64,000 bases of DNA, from positions 1 to 64,000 of the forward strand of contig CAZLCS010000004.1 of NCBI GenBank assembly GCA_964557955.1, written 5' to 3'. The notes beneath the pieces are model-generated. The model saw only the letters and a list, made by a program, of their open reading frames with translations, was not told where the DNA came from and searched no databases. This stretch comes from JALOOX01 sp964557955 (GTDB lineage: Bacteria > Desulfobacterota > Syntrophobacteria > Syntrophobacterales > Syntrophobacteraceae). A program made the translations under genes and the position numbers. Shown piece by piece: positions 16,008-22,784 of the stretch. Positions within the stretch are counted from its first letter, which is position 1; each line of letters starts with the position of its first letter.

Positions 16008-16565
16008 ATGGGTCCCTTGGACGAGCTGAAGATGGAGCATCAAACGGTCAAGATGACGCTTCGGGTTCTCGAGACTCTCTGCCGGAGGATGGAGCAGCCG
16101 GGCGAAGTGGTCGACGTGCACCACATCGATCAACTGCTGGAGTTTTTTTCGGTATTCGTGGACAAATGCCACCACGGCAAGGAGGAGGAACTGCTCTTCC
16201 CTGCTCTGGAGGCTGTGGGGATTCGGAGAGAGGGCGGTCCCATCGGGGTCATGCTCGCAGAGCACGAGCGGGGACGCGAATACGTAAGGAAGATGAATGC
16301 CAGGTTCACAGAGTATCGGGCCGGAGAGGCTTCAGGGGGACCTGGGTTCATCGGGGAAGCGCGAGGGTACATCGATCTTCTGAATCAACATATCGACAAA
16401 GAGGACAATGTTCTGTTTCCCATTGCGGAAAGACAGCTTCCTGAAGCCAAAAAAGCCGAGCTGTCCAGCGGATTCGAGAAGATCGAGATCGAAAAGATCG
16501 GCGCCGGCAGACACGAGGAGTTCCACAAGATGCTGGATCGACTGGAGCGCGCTTACCTGGCTTGA
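16008..16565 (+). CDS. Hemerythrin-like domain protein
   Basis: A 185-residue cytoplasmic four-helix-bundle protein expected to bind a non-haem di-iron centre. Candidate ligands follow the hemerythrin HHE pattern: KMEHQTVKMTL, DKCHHGKEEELLFP, LAEHERGREY and NQHIDKEDNVLFP, plus a C-terminal HEEFHKML. Members of this group handle oxygen, nitric oxide or iron in anaerobes. I chose ATG 16008 for its aaaggag ribosome site; the frame extends upstream without protein character. It opens a run of stress-related genes (flavodiiron at 17457, ferritin-like at 18664) on the same strand. Confidence 0.8.
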   Translation: MGPLDELKMEHQTVKMTLRVLETLCRRMEQPGEVVDVHHIDQLLEFFSVFVDKCHHGKEEELLFPALEAVGIRREGGPIGVMLAEHERGREYVRKMNARFTEYRAGEASGGPGFIGEARGYIDLLNQHIDKEDNVLFPIAERQLPEAKKAELSSGFEKIEIEKIGAGRHEEFHKMLDRLERAYLA

Positions 16566-16644
16566 ATGCTTACCACCTGCTGTCGTGCCAAACTTGTGGG
16601 CGCAGGGCCAAACCATCTTGATCAGATTTCGAGGTATCGGGATC

Positions 16645-17328
16645 ATGAATGTCCACGTGCTGCAACATGTACCCTTCGAGGGGCTGGGGAGCATTGAGGG
16701 GTGGCTGACCGAACGAGGAGCGGTGACGAGCACGACGCGCTTGTTCGATTCGCCGCAGCTGCCCGAGTTGGCGGATCTTGACCTGATCATCGCCTTGGGT
16801 GGGCCGATGAGCGTCAACGACGAGGGGCAGTTGCCGTGGCTGAAGGAAAAGAAGCGGTTTATCACGGACGCTGTCGTCTCAGGGAAAGCCGTGCTGCGAA
16901 TCTGTCTGGGCGCTCAGCTCATCGCGAGCGCGCTCGGTGCCCGTGTGTATCCCGGTCTCCACAAGGAGCTCGGCCGGTTCGACATCGAAAGCACCACCGA
17001 TAGCTCCCAACGGTTCCAGTTTCCCAGAACGGCCACGGTCTTCCACTGGCACGGAGTAACGTTCGACCTGCCATCGAGGGCTTCACGGCTCGCCCGCAGT
17101 GCCGGCTGCGAGAACCGGGCGTTTCAAATCGGCCGAAAAGTGATCGGCCTCCGGTTTCACTTGGAGACGACACCCGAGAGTGCTGAGCTCCTCGTTGCTC
17201 ACTGTCGAAACGAACTGGTCGAAGGTCGATTCATCCAATCCGAGGAAGCATTGCGCAGCGTTCCGAAGTCCAGGTATACTGCCGTCAACGCGCTCATGGC
17301 CGAGGTGCTCACCTATCTGACGCAGTGA
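16645..17328 (+). CDS. Class I glutamine amidotransferase-like protein
   Basis: A 227-residue protein of the GMP synthase-like GATase family. It starts MNVHVLQHVPFEGLG, has the LIIALGGPMSV turn, and carries the nucleophile elbow RICLGAQLIASALG, with Cys as catalytic residue and Arg in place of the usual Gly before ICLG. The partner His and Glu probably lie in the FHLETTPE segment near residue 175. The N-terminal motif HWHGVTFDLP matches the substrate loop of stand-alone GATase1 enzymes. Such free-standing enzymes may hydrolyse glutamine or gamma-glutamyl compounds; the true substrate is unknown. It lies between the hemerythrin-like and flavodiiron genes. Confidence 0.8.
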   Translation: MNVHVLQHVPFEGLGSIEGWLTERGAVTSTTRLFDSPQLPELADLDLIIALGGPMSVNDEGQLPWLKEKKRFITDAVVSGKAVLRICLGAQLIASALGARVYPGLHKELGRFDIESTTDSSQRFQFPRTATVFHWHGVTFDLPSRASRLARSAGCENRAFQIGRKVIGLRFHLETTPESAELLVAHCRNELVEGRFIQSEEALRSVPKSRYTAVNALMAEVLTYLTQ

Positions 17329-17456
17329 ACGGGCACCTGATCAATCCCTGGGACAAGCTCGGAAATCGTGCTGCCGAACCGTACCTCCTTCAGCAGGAAG
17401 ACAGCCATTTTCACCATTGATGAAGACCCAACGCAGCAAAGAGAGGAGTGGTTCTG

Positions 17457-18638
17457 ATGAACAAGCGATCCATCAAGGATCGGATTCACTGGATGGGAGC
17501 CGTCGATTGGGACAGACGTCTTTTCGATTCGCTCATTCCACTTCCGGATGGCACCACCTACAATGCCTACCTGGTGGAAGGCAGCGAGAAGACCGTCCTG
17601 CTGGATACCGTCGACCCGCCCATGGTCGACGGTTTCATGCGGCAGTTGGACGGGGTCCGGAAGATCGACTTCATCGTCTCTCACCATGCCGAGCAGGACC
17701 ATTCGGGGTCCATTGCCCGGGTACTCGAGCGATACCCGGGGGCGAAAGTGATCTCGACCCCCAAGGCCAGGGGGATGCTCATGGATCTGCTTGGAATTCC
17801 CGGGGACGTCGTCGTCACGGTCGCGGACGGTGAAACACTGTCCCTGGGAGACAAGACGCTCAAGTTTATCCCTACCCCCTGGGTGCACTGGCCCGAAACC
17901 ATGGTGACCTATCTGGAGGAGGACCACATTCTTTTCAGCTGTGATTTTTACGGCTCGCACATCGCCTCCACGGATCTTTTCGTGACCGACGAGGGGCGCG
18001 TGTACGAGGCTGCCAAGCGTTACTTCGCCGAAATCATGATGCCGTTTCGAAGCATGATCGAGAAGAACATCGAAAAGCTTGGCGGATACCCCATCCAGAT
18101 GATTGCTCCCAGCCACGGGCAGATTTACGACAACCCTGCCTGGATCATGGACGCCTACCGGGAATGGGTGCTCGGGAAACCCCGGAATACGGTGGTCCTG
18201 CCCTATGTCTCCATGCACTCCAGCACCAAACAGATAGTCGAACATCTGGCGTCGGCACTCGTAGACCGCGGCGTGCGAGTCGAGCTTTTCAACCTGGTTG
18301 CGACGGATATTGGAAAGCTCGCCATCGCTCTGGTCGATGCGGGAACCATCGTCCTCGGCACGCCGACCGTCCTGGCGGGGCCACATCCTCTCGCCGCTTA
18401 TGCGGCTTTTCTCGCCAACGCCCTGCGGCCCAAGGCGAAGTTCCTCTCCATCGTGGGCTCCTACGGGTGGGGCGGGAAGACCGTGGAAACCCTGGCCGGC
18501 ATGATCCCCAACCTCAAGGTCGAGGTGCTGCCCCCCGTGCTGTGCAAGGGGCTGCCGTCGGCCGGCGCATTTGATGCGCTCGATGACCTGGCCGATGCGA
18601 TTGCCGAGAAACACAAGGAGAGCGGCTTCGTACTCTGA
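17457..18638 (+). CDS. Flavodiiron protein (A-type flavoprotein, FprA-like)
   Basis: A 393-residue soluble enzyme that reduces oxygen (or nitric oxide) to water (or nitrous oxide). Residues 1-245 are a metallo-beta-lactamase-type di-iron domain with the ligand motif HHAEQDHSG, then WVHWPETM, SCDFYGSH and APSHGQIY. Residues 250-393 are a flavodoxin-like FMN domain (YVSMHSSTKQIVEHLA, LGTPTVLAGPHP, GSYGWGGKTVE). No rubredoxin or flavin-reductase extension follows, so it needs an external donor. I chose ATG 17457 over GTG 17448 because of gaggag spacing. The ferritin-like gene follows after 25 bases, suggesting an oxygen-defence operon. Confidence 0.92.
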   Translation: MNKRSIKDRIHWMGAVDWDRRLFDSLIPLPDGTTYNAYLVEGSEKTVLLDTVDPPMVDGFMRQLDGVRKIDFIVSHHAEQDHSGSIARVLERYPGAKVISTPKARGMLMDLLGIPGDVVVTVADGETLSLGDKTLKFIPTPWVHWPETMVTYLEEDHILFSCDFYGSHIASTDLFVTDEGRVYEAAKRYFAEIMMPFRSMIEKNIEKLGGYPIQMIAPSHGQIYDNPAWIMDAYREWVLGKPRNTVVLPYVSMHSSTKQIVEHLASALVDRGVRVELFNLVATDIGKLAIALVDAGTIVLGTPTVLAGPHPLAAYAAFLANALRPKAKFLSIVGSYGWGGKTVETLAGMIPNLKVEVLPPVLCKGLPSAGAFDALDDLADAIAEKHKESGFVL

Positions 18639-18663
18639 TCCTCACATGAAAGGAGACCAGCCA

Positions 18664-19152
18664 ATGCTGTTTTGTTTCAATGCCACGGAAGTCTTTCGGA
18701 TTGCCCTGGAGATCAAGGATCGATGTATGGCCTTTTATGAAAAGGCTCAGGACGTGATTCAGGACTCCGATGTCAAGCAGCTTTTCGCAAACCTTGTGCG
18801 CGAAGAGATGGAGCACAAGGGTAAAATCGAGAACCTGATGGCCAGGGTGCCCGCTGGTGGCTGGGCTCCGGCGGTCAGCGATCCAGAAAAGGAACTGGAC
18901 CGTTACATCAAGATGATGGCTGACCAGCATATGTTCAGTTCCGCCCAAGATCTGGATGTGCAGCTTGCGCAGGTCAAATCGGCCAGGGACGCCCTGAAGC
19001 TCGCGCTGCGGTTCGAAAAAGATTCGGTCATCTTCTTCCTGGGGATGCAGGAGGCTACCTGCGAGGGAAAAGACCGGGATCTGCTCGCTCTCCTGATCAG
19101 GGAGGAGCAGGACCACGTGCGTCGATTGTCACTGCAGGCCCGAAAGATGTGA
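18664..19152 (+). CDS. Ferritin-like (rubrerythrin-family) di-iron protein
   Basis: A 162-residue all-helical protein. Carboxylate and His ligands are arranged as in rubrerythrin: EIKDRCMAFYEKA, REEMEHKGKIENL, then in the second half RFEKDSVIFFLGMQEA and REEQDHVRRLSL. It lacks a rubredoxin-like CxxC tail, so it is a short erythrin type. Likely peroxide or iron handling alongside the flavodiiron protein just upstream. The ribosome site aaaggag before ATG 18664 fixes the start. Confidence 0.85.
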   Translation: MLFCFNATEVFRIALEIKDRCMAFYEKAQDVIQDSDVKQLFANLVREEMEHKGKIENLMARVPAGGWAPAVSDPEKELDRYIKMMADQHMFSSAQDLDVQLAQVKSARDALKLALRFEKDSVIFFLGMQEATCEGKDRDLLALLIREEQDHVRRLSLQARKM

Positions 19153-19201
19153 GATGGAAAAGCGGGCAAAAAGCCGGGACATCGATCTGTAGCGGGTTGG
19201 T

Positions 19202-19384
19202 TTGACCGATGCGGACGTCGTTGAAGCCATGAAGTCCAATCTCGGGCTACCTGGACATCAAGCCGGGGGACTTCAAGGAACTCTTTTGCATCGCCTACCA
19301 GCATGCCGCGGAGCGGCTCGCGCAATCCATGGCGGCTCGCGACATCATGGTGACGGCCGTCATCTCGGTCGGCCCCGAGGATCC
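19202..19384 (+). pseudogene. Relic of a CBS-domain protein
   Basis: TTG 19202 opens LTDADVVEAMKS. After a single-base frameshift (tcc-a-atc), the text continues ISGYLDIKPGDFKELF, then AYQHAAERLAQSMAARDIMV and VISVGPEDPL. This is the N-terminal region typical of CBS-domain proteins (xxARDIMTxxVxxVxxDxPL). The sequence then runs straight into HPP-type membrane text, with the rest of the CBS pair gone. Confidence 0.6.
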
Positions 19385-19389
19385 CCTCG

Positions 19390-19607
19390 ATGCTCGGAAT
19401 CGGCGCCGTGGGATTCCTGAACGATCGGTTCCTTGAGGGGGCGGACCTGGTGCTCATCATCGGCTCTTTCGGGGGCTCGGCGGGGAAAAGATCCACAACC
19501 CGGGGTATCTCTGCGTGCTCATTCCCGTCGCCGCCGTCCTCATGGTCGTGGCGCTGATCGTCAACAACATGCCGAAAACCCGGAGGTATCCGGAATTCTG
19601 GTTCTGA
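19390..19607 (+). pseudogene. Relic of an HPP-family membrane protein
   Basis: MLGIGAVGFLNDRFLEGADL followed by IIGSFGGSAG matches the HPP family signature (SFGASAVLLFG). After a deletion and frameshift near 19485, the text resumes with HNPGYLCVLIPVAAVLMVV and ends NNMPKTRRYPEFWF, the characteristic HPP C-terminus. The HPP membrane family includes the nitrite transporters of chloroplasts and cyanobacteria. At about 70 residues it cannot be functional. Confidence 0.65.
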
Positions 19608-19864
19608 GAATCTCGACACCGGTCGCACGGAATGGCTTCTTCTGACACGATCTCTTGACTGTGATTTGACAAATCGCTCAGGTCCGATGTTCATGCTCGA
19701 GGGAGTCCATGGCGTGTCGTTTTTCTGAACAAGCGCGCCACTCTCTGAGTGGAATCACCATTTTGAGTGTTTCCCGGATGTGGTAATGACAGGGTTACAG
19801 CAATGGCGGACACTGGTGGGTTGCTGAGAATCTCTCGTTTCCACGGCATTGCCGGGGAGGAAGA
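19608..19864. other. Gap within the gene graveyard
   Basis: No gene or clear signal is seen. The ribosome site gggaggaaga just before 19865 belongs to the tcmP-like gene. Confidence 0.4.
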
Positions 19865-20467
19865 ATGAGCCTGGAGCACAGTTTCGGAGGTGCCTGGACA
19901 GAAGAGAAGCTCGAGCAGCTGAGGAAGTACCTTGCCGCGTACATGAGAATCTTCGCTCAGAATCCCAAAGCGGTATGGTACAAGACCACTTATGTCGATG
20001 CATTCGCCGGGACGGGCTATCGGACCCGGCCTGAGATCGATCGCAAAACTCCCCGGCTCTTTCCCATGGATGAAGAGGCGATCTCGTTCCAAAAAGGCAG
20101 CGCAGTGATCGCTTTGGAGACAGAACCATCCTTTGACGAGTATGTGTTTGTCGACCTTTCCTCGGAACACGTTCGTGAACTTGAGCACCTCAAGACCCGT
20201 TACCCAGATAAGGCGCACAAGGTCCAGGTGTTCGAGCGGGAAGCTAACGAGTTCCTGGCCTCTTGGTGCAGGTCATCAGATTGGCGCAGAGCGCGGGCGG
20301 TAGTCTTTCTGGATCCCTATGGAGGCCAGGTCGAATGGGAGACGATTCGAGCCGTCGCCCTGACCAAAGCTATCGACCTTTGGGTTCTCTTTCCTGTCGG
20401 AGCCGCAGTGAATCGGCTTCTCACAAGTAAACCAGAACACCTTTTTGTCATTTCGAACGGAGCGTAG
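19865..20467 (+). pseudogene. tcmP: Truncated three-Cys-motif partner protein (TcmP-like)
   Basis: The first 190 residues match TcmP proteins well: WTEEKLEQLRKYLAAYMRIF, TTYVDAFAGTGY, an inserted acidic loop, ARAVVFLDPYGGQVEWETI and KAIDLWVLFPVGAAVNRLL. TcmP proteins accompany small three-Cys-motif (Gp37-like) proteins in defence or mobile contexts and resemble methyltransferases. At about 20445 the reading enters a palindromic repeat (20447-20536) and stops at 20467 after 200 residues, losing roughly a third of the usual length. No three-Cys partner lies beside it. I infer disruption by the repeat. Confidence 0.7.
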
Positions 20468-20536
20468 CGAAGAGAGAAATCCTGAAAAGTCCATATGTTA
20501 CTGGGAGCAAGACTTCTTGCCATCCTTCGAAATGAC
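20447..20536. repeat. MITE-like repeat with 11-bp terminal inverted repeats
   Basis: GTCATTTCGAA (20447-20457) and TTCGAAATGAC (20526-20536) are exact inverted ends of a 90-base unit carrying GAGCGTAGCGAAGAGAGAAATCC, the style of dispersed miniature repeats common in environmental bacteria. It interrupts the tcmP-like gene. No transposase or clear target duplication is visible. Confidence 0.65.
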
Positions 20537-20636
20537 CGTTCTCGAACAGCCTCCTGGACATGAGACAATGCGGAGCGAAACCCTATGAGCGCCAGGGAAC
20601 TCCTGTCGTCATTGCGGCATTCTCGACGCAGCCAGG

Positions 20637-20800
20637 TCAATGCATGTGATCTCGAGTCGAATGGGATCATCGTTTGGGAAACCCAGAAGGTGGACTATTC
20701 GAAGGTCGGAGTCGATCTCCCGGTCTGCGGGCCCCGGGGATGTCCGCGAGGGGCCACGTTTTTGTGGTACGTCTACAGCCCCATCCGGGTGAGTCTGTGA
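20637..20800 (+). pseudogene. narG: Relic of respiratory nitrate reductase alpha subunit, N-terminal part
   Basis: From 20637 the frame reads VNA..., then NGIIVWETQKVDYSKVG, DLPVCGPRGCPRGATFLW and YVYSPIRVS. This matches the N-terminal iron-sulfur/entry region of NarG (compare E. coli NGLVTWETQQTDYP, EPRGCPRGASYSWYLYSANR). The preceding cysteine segment (CTGSCSW in functional enzymes) is replaced by CDLES, and the frame ends at a TGA (20798-20800) beside a palindromic repeat. It cannot fold as an enzyme. Confidence 0.75.
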
Positions 20801-20810
20801 TGTTTTGGGG

Positions 20811-20874
20811 GGTGATAAACCCCTCCGCTACGAGAACCTCACGGGTGGTGTTCGTAGGGGCGGAGTTTATCCCC
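20811..20874. repeat. Palindromic dispersed repeat inside the narG relic
   Basis: Arms of 23 bases (20811-20833 and 20852-20874; 19 of 23 paired) read GATAAAC...CCGC..TACGA and its complement around a short loop. This resembles the widespread GGGGATAAACCCCGCCCCTACGA class of bacterial palindromic repeats. It lies exactly between the two narG pieces and replaces roughly 85-90 codons of the gene. Confidence 0.65.
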
Positions 20875-20924
20875 GCCTGAGCCTGCCATCAGGCGGCAAC
20901 CTGGATTTCCCGAACAGGCTCTAA

Positions 20925-21200
20925 GCCTCGGGGGCCCGGTTCCTCTCCCTCATCGGGGCTACCATGATCAGCTTCTACGACTGTTACTGCGACCTGCCGC
21001 CGGCATCCCCCCAGATCTGGGGTGAGCAGACCGACGTTCCAGTGAGCGCCGACTGGCATGAATCGTCCTGCATGATTGTCCGGGGGAGCAACCTCCCCAT
21101 GGCGCAGACCCCCGACGCACACTTCTTCTCCGAGGGGCGCTGCCGGGGGACGTGGGTGGCGGCGGTGGCCCCCGACTACGCCGAAGTCGTCAAGTGCCGC
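20925..21200 (+). pseudogene. narG: Relic of nitrate reductase alpha subunit, second part
   Basis: From 20925 the frame reads ASGARFLSLIGATMISFYDC, YCDLPPASPQIWGEQTDVP, SADWHESSCMIVRGSNLP and TPDAHFFSEGRCRGTW, then VAAVAPDYAEVVK. The match to NarG is nearly continuous (E. coli: ASGARYLSLIGG, YCDLPPASPQTWGEQTDVPE, TPDAHFFTEVRYKGT, VAVTPDYAEIAK). It breaks off near 21200, and the remaining roughly 1000 codons and the NarHJI genes are absent. The order matches the 20637 piece, so both are pieces of one former gene. Confidence 0.85.
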
Positions 21201-21285
21201 CTCAATTTACTTGTCTTGCTCGGGTGAAATCGTTAAATAGCTGGCCGCACTGCGAATGGTGGAGGCTACTGGGGGTAGAGGCGGG

Positions 21286-22518
21286 ATGGATGCGGGTGTA
21301 ACAGCGGTTTTCTTCTTTGTATACTTTGGGATGCTTCTGGGGAAGATCCCTGGGCTGGCCCTCGATCGCACGGGGATTGCGCTGCTGGGGGCCATATTCC
21401 TGCTGGCGCTGGGGAAGATTCAGCCGGAAGACGCGTGGCGGTCCATCGATGTTCCGACCATTGCACTTCTTCTCGGGCTCATGGTGCTGTCGGCGCAGTT
21501 CCGGCTGGGAGGATTCTACGCTCATCTGACACGTCGCCTGGGGGCCATGGATTTTTCCCCCACGGTCTTTCTGGGGATTCTGGTCCTGTGTGTGGGATTC
21601 CTTTCCGCACTGCTGGCCAACGACATCGTTTGCCTGGCCATGACGCCCGTGCTGGCGGAAGGCTGCGCGAGGCGACAGCTCGATCCCGTCCCTTTTCTGC
21701 TCGCACTCGCCTGCGCCGCCAACGTCGGGTCCGCGGCGACGCTGATCGGCAACCCCCAGAATATGCTCATCGGTCAGACCCTCCACCTTTCATTTGCCGC
21801 CTACCTCGTCGATGCGGCAGTCCCGGCCGTTCTGGGACTCGCCTCCGTCTGGTATGTGATCAACCGACAGGCGAGGGAGCACTGGATCAAGGAGACCTCG
21901 GTGCCCGCCATCGAGGCGCCCCCGTTCGATGCTTGGCAGACCGGCAAAGGTGCCCTGGTTTTGTGCCTGCTGGTCGGGCTCTTTCTGTTCACGCGACTGC
22001 CCCGCGAGGTTCTGGCCCTGGGAGCGGCTGGCTGGCTGCTGTCCAGTCGGAGGGTGTCTTCGACGAAAATCCTCGGCCTGGTGGATTGGCAATTGCTGGT
22101 GCTGTTCTCCGGGCTCTTCATTGTGAACCATGTTCTCGCTTCTTCCGGGAACCTGGACCGGATCATGGCAGTCGTCCGCTCCGCCGGAATCGACATCAAT
22201 CAACCGGGCTGGCTGTTCGGCGTAACCGTGCTGCTTTCCAACCTGGTGTCCAACGTGCCGGCGACCATGCTGTTGCTTCCCGCAACCGTTCATCCCATGG
22301 CCGGATCGATTCTCGCCCTGGCCAGCACCCTGGCCGGAAACCTCCTCGTCGTGGGGAGCATCGCCAACATCATCGTGGTCGAACAGTCCAAAACCCTCGG
22401 TATCCGGATCACCTGGCAAGACCACGCGCGAGTGGGAATTCCGGTCACTTTGATCACTCTCGTGCTTGCGGCCGGGTGGCTGTGGCTCCGCACAGGCATC
22501 CTGGCTCGTTTGACTTAA
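21286..22518 (+). CDS. ArsB/NhaD-type anion or sodium transporter
   Basis: A 410-residue polytopic inner-membrane protein of the ion transporter superfamily. It has repeated hydrophobic hairpins and the conserved loops LLANDIVCLAMTPVL, SAATLIGNPQNMLIG and, in the second half, LVSNVPATMLLLPA. The paired N-D and N-P motifs, one per half, are the signature of ArsB/NhaD/citrate-type carriers (SLC13-like fold). The substrate (arsenite, sodium, carboxylate) cannot be fixed. I chose ATG 21286, which opens directly into the first helix; GGAGG 22 bases upstream could instead serve GTG or ATG starts nearer 21256. It stands alone between the nitrate-reductase relic and mfd. Confidence 0.8.
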   Translation: MDAGVTAVFFFVYFGMLLGKIPGLALDRTGIALLGAIFLLALGKIQPEDAWRSIDVPTIALLLGLMVLSAQFRLGGFYAHLTRRLGAMDFSPTVFLGILVLCVGFLSALLANDIVCLAMTPVLAEGCARRQLDPVPFLLALACAANVGSAATLIGNPQNMLIGQTLHLSFAAYLVDAAVPAVLGLASVWYVINRQAREHWIKETSVPAIEAPPFDAWQTGKGALVLCLLVGLFLFTRLPREVLALGAAGWLLSSRRVSSTKILGLVDWQLLVLFSGLFIVNHVLASSGNLDRIMAVVRSAGIDINQPGWLFGVTVLLSNLVSNVPATMLLLPATVHPMAGSILALASTLAGNLLVVGSIANIIVVEQSKTLGIRITWQDHARVGIPVTLITLVLAAGWLWLRTGILARLT

Positions 22519-22784
22519 GGTCACAGGGTTTTGGCCGGGAGGACGCCGTGGGCTTAGCGAAAACAAAGCGTTTGGGTTGTCGAACGAGCGAAGCAAACTT
22601 CTTGCGATGGATCACGGCAGGTTATAGTCTTGTGTGAACAGGCAGATCGGCGGGGAGGAGGGGTGAGGATGTGCTTTTTCGTGCTGATCTGGAGTTGAAT
22701 TCGAGCTTTTTTCAACTGGAAACCTGGAAATCGAGCTGAACGGGAAATCACCCCGCTCCATATTGTCTGCCCCTGGATGATGCA
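22519..22784. other. Intergenic leader of mfd
   Basis: No gene was found. The AT-richer stretch about 22560-22720 probably contains the mfd promoter, but no clear box pair is visible. Confidence 0.4.

Noticed and set aside
17313..18614. 433-codon minus-strand frame opposite the flavodiiron gene
   Set aside because: Mirror of a GC-rich gene; the plus-strand protein has all metal and FMN motifs.
21435..22637. 400-codon plus-strand frame overlapping the transporter
   Set aside because: Out-of-frame shadow; the hydrophobic transporter frame with N-D and N-P motifs is the real gene.
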